From the NCBI GenBank assembly GCA_022511055.1, contig JAFLSH010000139.1, positions 1 to 7,958 on the forward strand: DNA of 7,958 nucleotides. Reading direction: 5' to 3'. The position numbers and the translations under genes were made by a program. Each line of letters begins with the position of its first letter. Positions within the stretch are counted from its first letter, which is position 1. Positions 6,562-7,958 of the stretch are shown here, piece by piece. The notes under the pieces were generated by a model. That model was not told the DNA's origin and ran no database searches. It worked only from the letters and a program-made list of their open reading frames with translations. This DNA is from Prevotella sp. (lineage in GTDB: Bacteria; Bacteroidota; Bacteroidia; Bacteroidales; Bacteroidaceae).

Positions 6562-7722
6562 ATGAAAAAAGTATTAATGTCGGTGCTGACAGCCACTATG
6601 TTTCAGGCTGTTTCTGCACAAACAGTAGTAGAGAGTGGAAATCAGGATAACTGGTACTTGGGTGTCAATGCTGGTGTCTTAGCAAAAACCGTGGGAACGC
6701 CGGTTTTTGAGAATTTGAATCCGCAGGCAGGTATTCGTGTCGGCCGCTGGTTTACGCCGGCCGTGGGATTGGCGCTCGATGGGCAGTTCTCAGCCCGTAA
6801 CCGGCCAGAGCGCTCGCTTGGCACGCTTGTCCGCGGAACAGATGTCAGCCTGTTGGGTACACTGAATTTGAACAACTGGCTGGGAGGCTATCCTGGCACA
6901 CCTCGTATGTTTGAAGTGATTGCCGTGGCAGGTCTCGGGTGGCATCATCTTTATGCCACGCCATCAAACGAGTGGCGTGTAAAGGGGCACAACAACGCCA
7001 TCACTTCAAAGCTGGCCGTTGATTTCGCCTTTAATCTTGGGGAAGCCAAGGCTTGGCAGCTGTATCTGGAACCAACGATTGACTATCAGCTCGCCGGTGG
7101 CGGCCGGTCTATCCGCTATGATATTAATCGCTCGGTCTTTGGCCTGAATGTCGGTGTAAACTATAAGTTTGGCAACTCTAACGGTACGCATAATTTCAAG
7201 ATTGCCCAGCTGTATGACCAGACAGAGGTAGATGCTCTGAACAAACGCATCAATGAGCTGCGCCAAGATGTCAGTGATAAAGATGCAGAGATTCAGCATG
7301 ATGCCCAAGTCATCAGCGATTTGCGTGCGCAGCTTGAGCAAGAGAAACAGAAGCAACCCACTGTTGTCAGAAATGTAACAACGGTTGTCAAAAACAATGT
7401 GTTGCAGCCCACCATTATCTTTGGCCAAGGCAAAAGCACTGTTGATGCTGCCCAGATGGCTTCTGTGGCAATGGTGGCCAAGTATATGAAGAATCACCCG
7501 GAATGCCACATTCTGATTAAGGGCTACGCTTCACCAGAAGGCAATCCTGAGCTGAATCAGCGCCTGTCTGAAGCGCGCGCTAATGCCGTGAAGTCTGCCC
7601 TCGTCAGCCGCTATGGTATTTCGGCCAGCCGCCTGTCTGTTCAGGGAATGGGAGCTACTGATGAACTCTTCGATGAGATTGACTTCAATCGTGTGGCAAC
7701 GTTTACTGACACTACAAAATAA
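6562..7722 (+). CDS. OmpA-family outer-membrane protein, peptidoglycan-linking
   Basis: The 386-residue protein has four parts. Residues 1-20 are a signal peptide (MKKVLMSVLT start, SAQ cleavage region). Residues about 28-205 alternate polar and hydrophobic residues rich in Gly and aromatics, fitting a small beta-barrel in the outer membrane. Residues about 220-265 form a charged heptad-like stretch, probably a coiled-coil linker. Residues about 283-380 are an OmpA C-terminal domain with GYASPEGN (321-328), LNQRLSEARANAV (331-343) and RLSVQGMGA (357-365). Arg339 matches the conserved peptidoglycan-contacting Arg, but the usual Asp of GHTD is Ser324. It should anchor the outer membrane to the cell wall. 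The gene is monocistronic, divergent from sppA, with its own promoter. The ATG at 6562 is chosen over the one at 6487 because the signal peptide begins there. The exact orthologue name is not clear, so no symbol is given. Confidence 0.92.
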   Translation: MKKVLMSVLTATMFQAVSAQTVVESGNQDNWYLGVNAGVLAKTVGTPVFENLNPQAGIRVGRWFTPAVGLALDGQFSARNRPERSLGTLVRGTDVSLLGTLNLNNWLGGYPGTPRMFEVIAVAGLGWHHLYATPSNEWRVKGHNNAITSKLAVDFAFNLGEAKAWQLYLEPTIDYQLAGGGRSIRYDINRSVFGLNVGVNYKFGNSNGTHNFKIAQLYDQTEVDALNKRINELRQDVSDKDAEIQHDAQVISDLRAQLEQEKQKQPTVVRNVTTVVKNNVLQPTIIFGQGKSTVDAAQMASVAMVAKYMKNHPECHILIKGYASPEGNPELNQRLSEARANAVKSALVSRYGISASRLSVQGMGATDELFDEIDFNRVATFTDTTK

Positions 7723-7754
7723 GCCATTTTCATAGCATTTGTAGTAGGCATTTC

Positions 7755-7810
7755 TATCGACCTGCAAGCTAAAACCGAATAGGTGAATAGCTTGCAGGTC
7801 GATAATTTTC
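7755..7810 (+). terminator. Perfect 17-bp inverted repeat, probable terminator
   Basis: The arms at 7755-7771 and 7788-7804 are perfectly complementary over 17 bp around a 16-nt loop, which can add an ACC/GGT mini-stem. It lies 32 nt after the OmpA-family stop codon and is followed by AATTTTC, a weak T-tract. It sits between two convergent genes and could end transcription from the left efficiently. On the minus strand no T-tract follows, so termination of the right-hand gene here would be less typical. Confidence 0.65.
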
Positions 7811-7839
7811 TGCTGAACGCAACCTTGTCAGTTGCAGCA
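7811..7839 (-). other. Possible small hairpin downstream of the Gly-rich gene
   Basis: GCAAC (7819-7823) pairs with GTTGC (7831-7835), and TGCT (7811-7814) can pair with AGCA (7836-7839) across a 4-nt asymmetric bulge. On the minus strand it follows the stop codon of the Gly/Arg-rich gene by about 28 nt, and AAAATT rather than a T-run comes after it. It may be a transcript-end structure or chance. Confidence 0.25.
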
Positions 7840-7866
7840 AAACGAGTTGGGATTTAGGTTTCTTTT

Positions 7867-7958
7867 TTAGAAACGGCCGCCGCCAAAGCGACCGCCTCCG
7901 GGTCCGCCACCTCCGGGTCCGCCACCACGGCCGCCGCGCCCTCCGAAGCCTTCGCCGC
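7867..7958 (-). CDS. C-terminal end of a protein with a Gly/Arg-rich tail (partial)
   Basis: Only the last 29 codons and a TAA stop (7869-7867) are inside the window; the gene continues beyond 7958. The visible peptide is almost entirely Gly, Arg, Pro and Phe: GEGFGGRGGRGG at the start, two GGPGG-like units in the middle, and GGGRFGGGRF at the end. RGG-type tails often bind RNA in RNA helicases and RRM proteins, but Gly-rich ends also occur on unrelated Bacteroidetes surface proteins, so the function cannot be stated. The frame is supported by all-Gly/Arg/Phe codons up to a clean stop and by GC-rich codon use ending abruptly at the AT-rich intergenic DNA. It converges with the OmpA-family gene. 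Confidence 0.6.
   Translation of the reverse strand, partial: GEGFGGRGGRGGGPGGGGPGGGRFGGGRF
7895..7924. repeat. Two perfect tandem copies of a 15-bp unit
   Basis: CCTCCGGGTCCGCCA occurs twice in a row (7895-7909 and 7910-7924). The unit is five codons long and lies inside the Gly/Arg-rich tail, so gain or loss of a copy would lengthen or shorten the Gly-Pro stretch without a frameshift. Confidence 0.85.

Noticed and set aside
7006..7509. 167-codon minus-strand frame inside the OmpA-family gene
   Set aside because: Antisense to a gene with signal peptide, coiled coil and OmpA domain in order; nothing independent supports it.
7755..7804. Inverted repeat as an insertion-sequence end or attachment site
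   Set aside because: There is no transposase or integrase, no target-site duplication and no second copy in the window; position after a stop codon favours a terminator.

Overview
The window looks like ordinary chromosomal DNA from a member of the Bacteroidetes, most likely Bacteroidales and perhaps Prevotellaceae. Three lines of evidence support this. Promoter -7 boxes match the Bacteroidetes TAnnTTTG pattern (three clear copies, one per transcription start region). Most start codons lack a Shine-Dalgarno sequence and have A-rich leaders instead. The gene set (SppA, LpxK, a trimeric-type purine nucleoside phosphorylase, ThiL, and an OmpA protein with a Bacteroidetes-style peptidoglycan domain) fits a Gram-negative Bacteroidetes. 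The species assignment is inference.

Layout from left to right. (1) 1-1275, minus: a secreted histidine-acid-phosphatase-family enzyme. (2) 1304-1501, minus: a tRNA-Phe(GAA) transcription unit with its own -7 box, a leader hairpin, and a strong UUCG-capped intrinsic terminator. (3) 1597-6402, minus: a four-gene run read sppA -> lpxK -> pnp -> thiL, with gaps of 32 nt, a 116-nt out-of-frame overlap, and 57 nt. It is started by a -7 box just upstream of sppA. (4) 6403-6561: a short AT-rich divergent promoter region. (5) 6562-7722, plus: an OmpA-family outer-membrane protein. (6) 7755-7804: a perfect 17-bp inverted repeat between convergent genes. (7) 7867-7958, minus: the last 29 codons of a gene ending in a Gly/Arg-rich tail, cut by the window edge.

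Functionally, the left-pointing cluster mixes envelope work (SppA clears membrane peptides, LpxK phosphorylates the lipid A precursor) with nucleotide and cofactor metabolism (purine salvage, thiamine diphosphate). They look co-transcribed but do not form one pathway. The OmpA protein ties the outer membrane to peptidoglycan, so the divergent region serves two envelope genes.

I found no mobile element, CRISPR array, phage gene, toxin/antitoxin or defence-like system. I do not think this window holds an undescribed system. The observations most worth a second look are the 116-nt lpxK/pnp dual-coding overlap, the Asp-for-Asn substitution in the purine pocket of the nucleoside phosphorylase, and stem mismatches in the tRNA-Phe.
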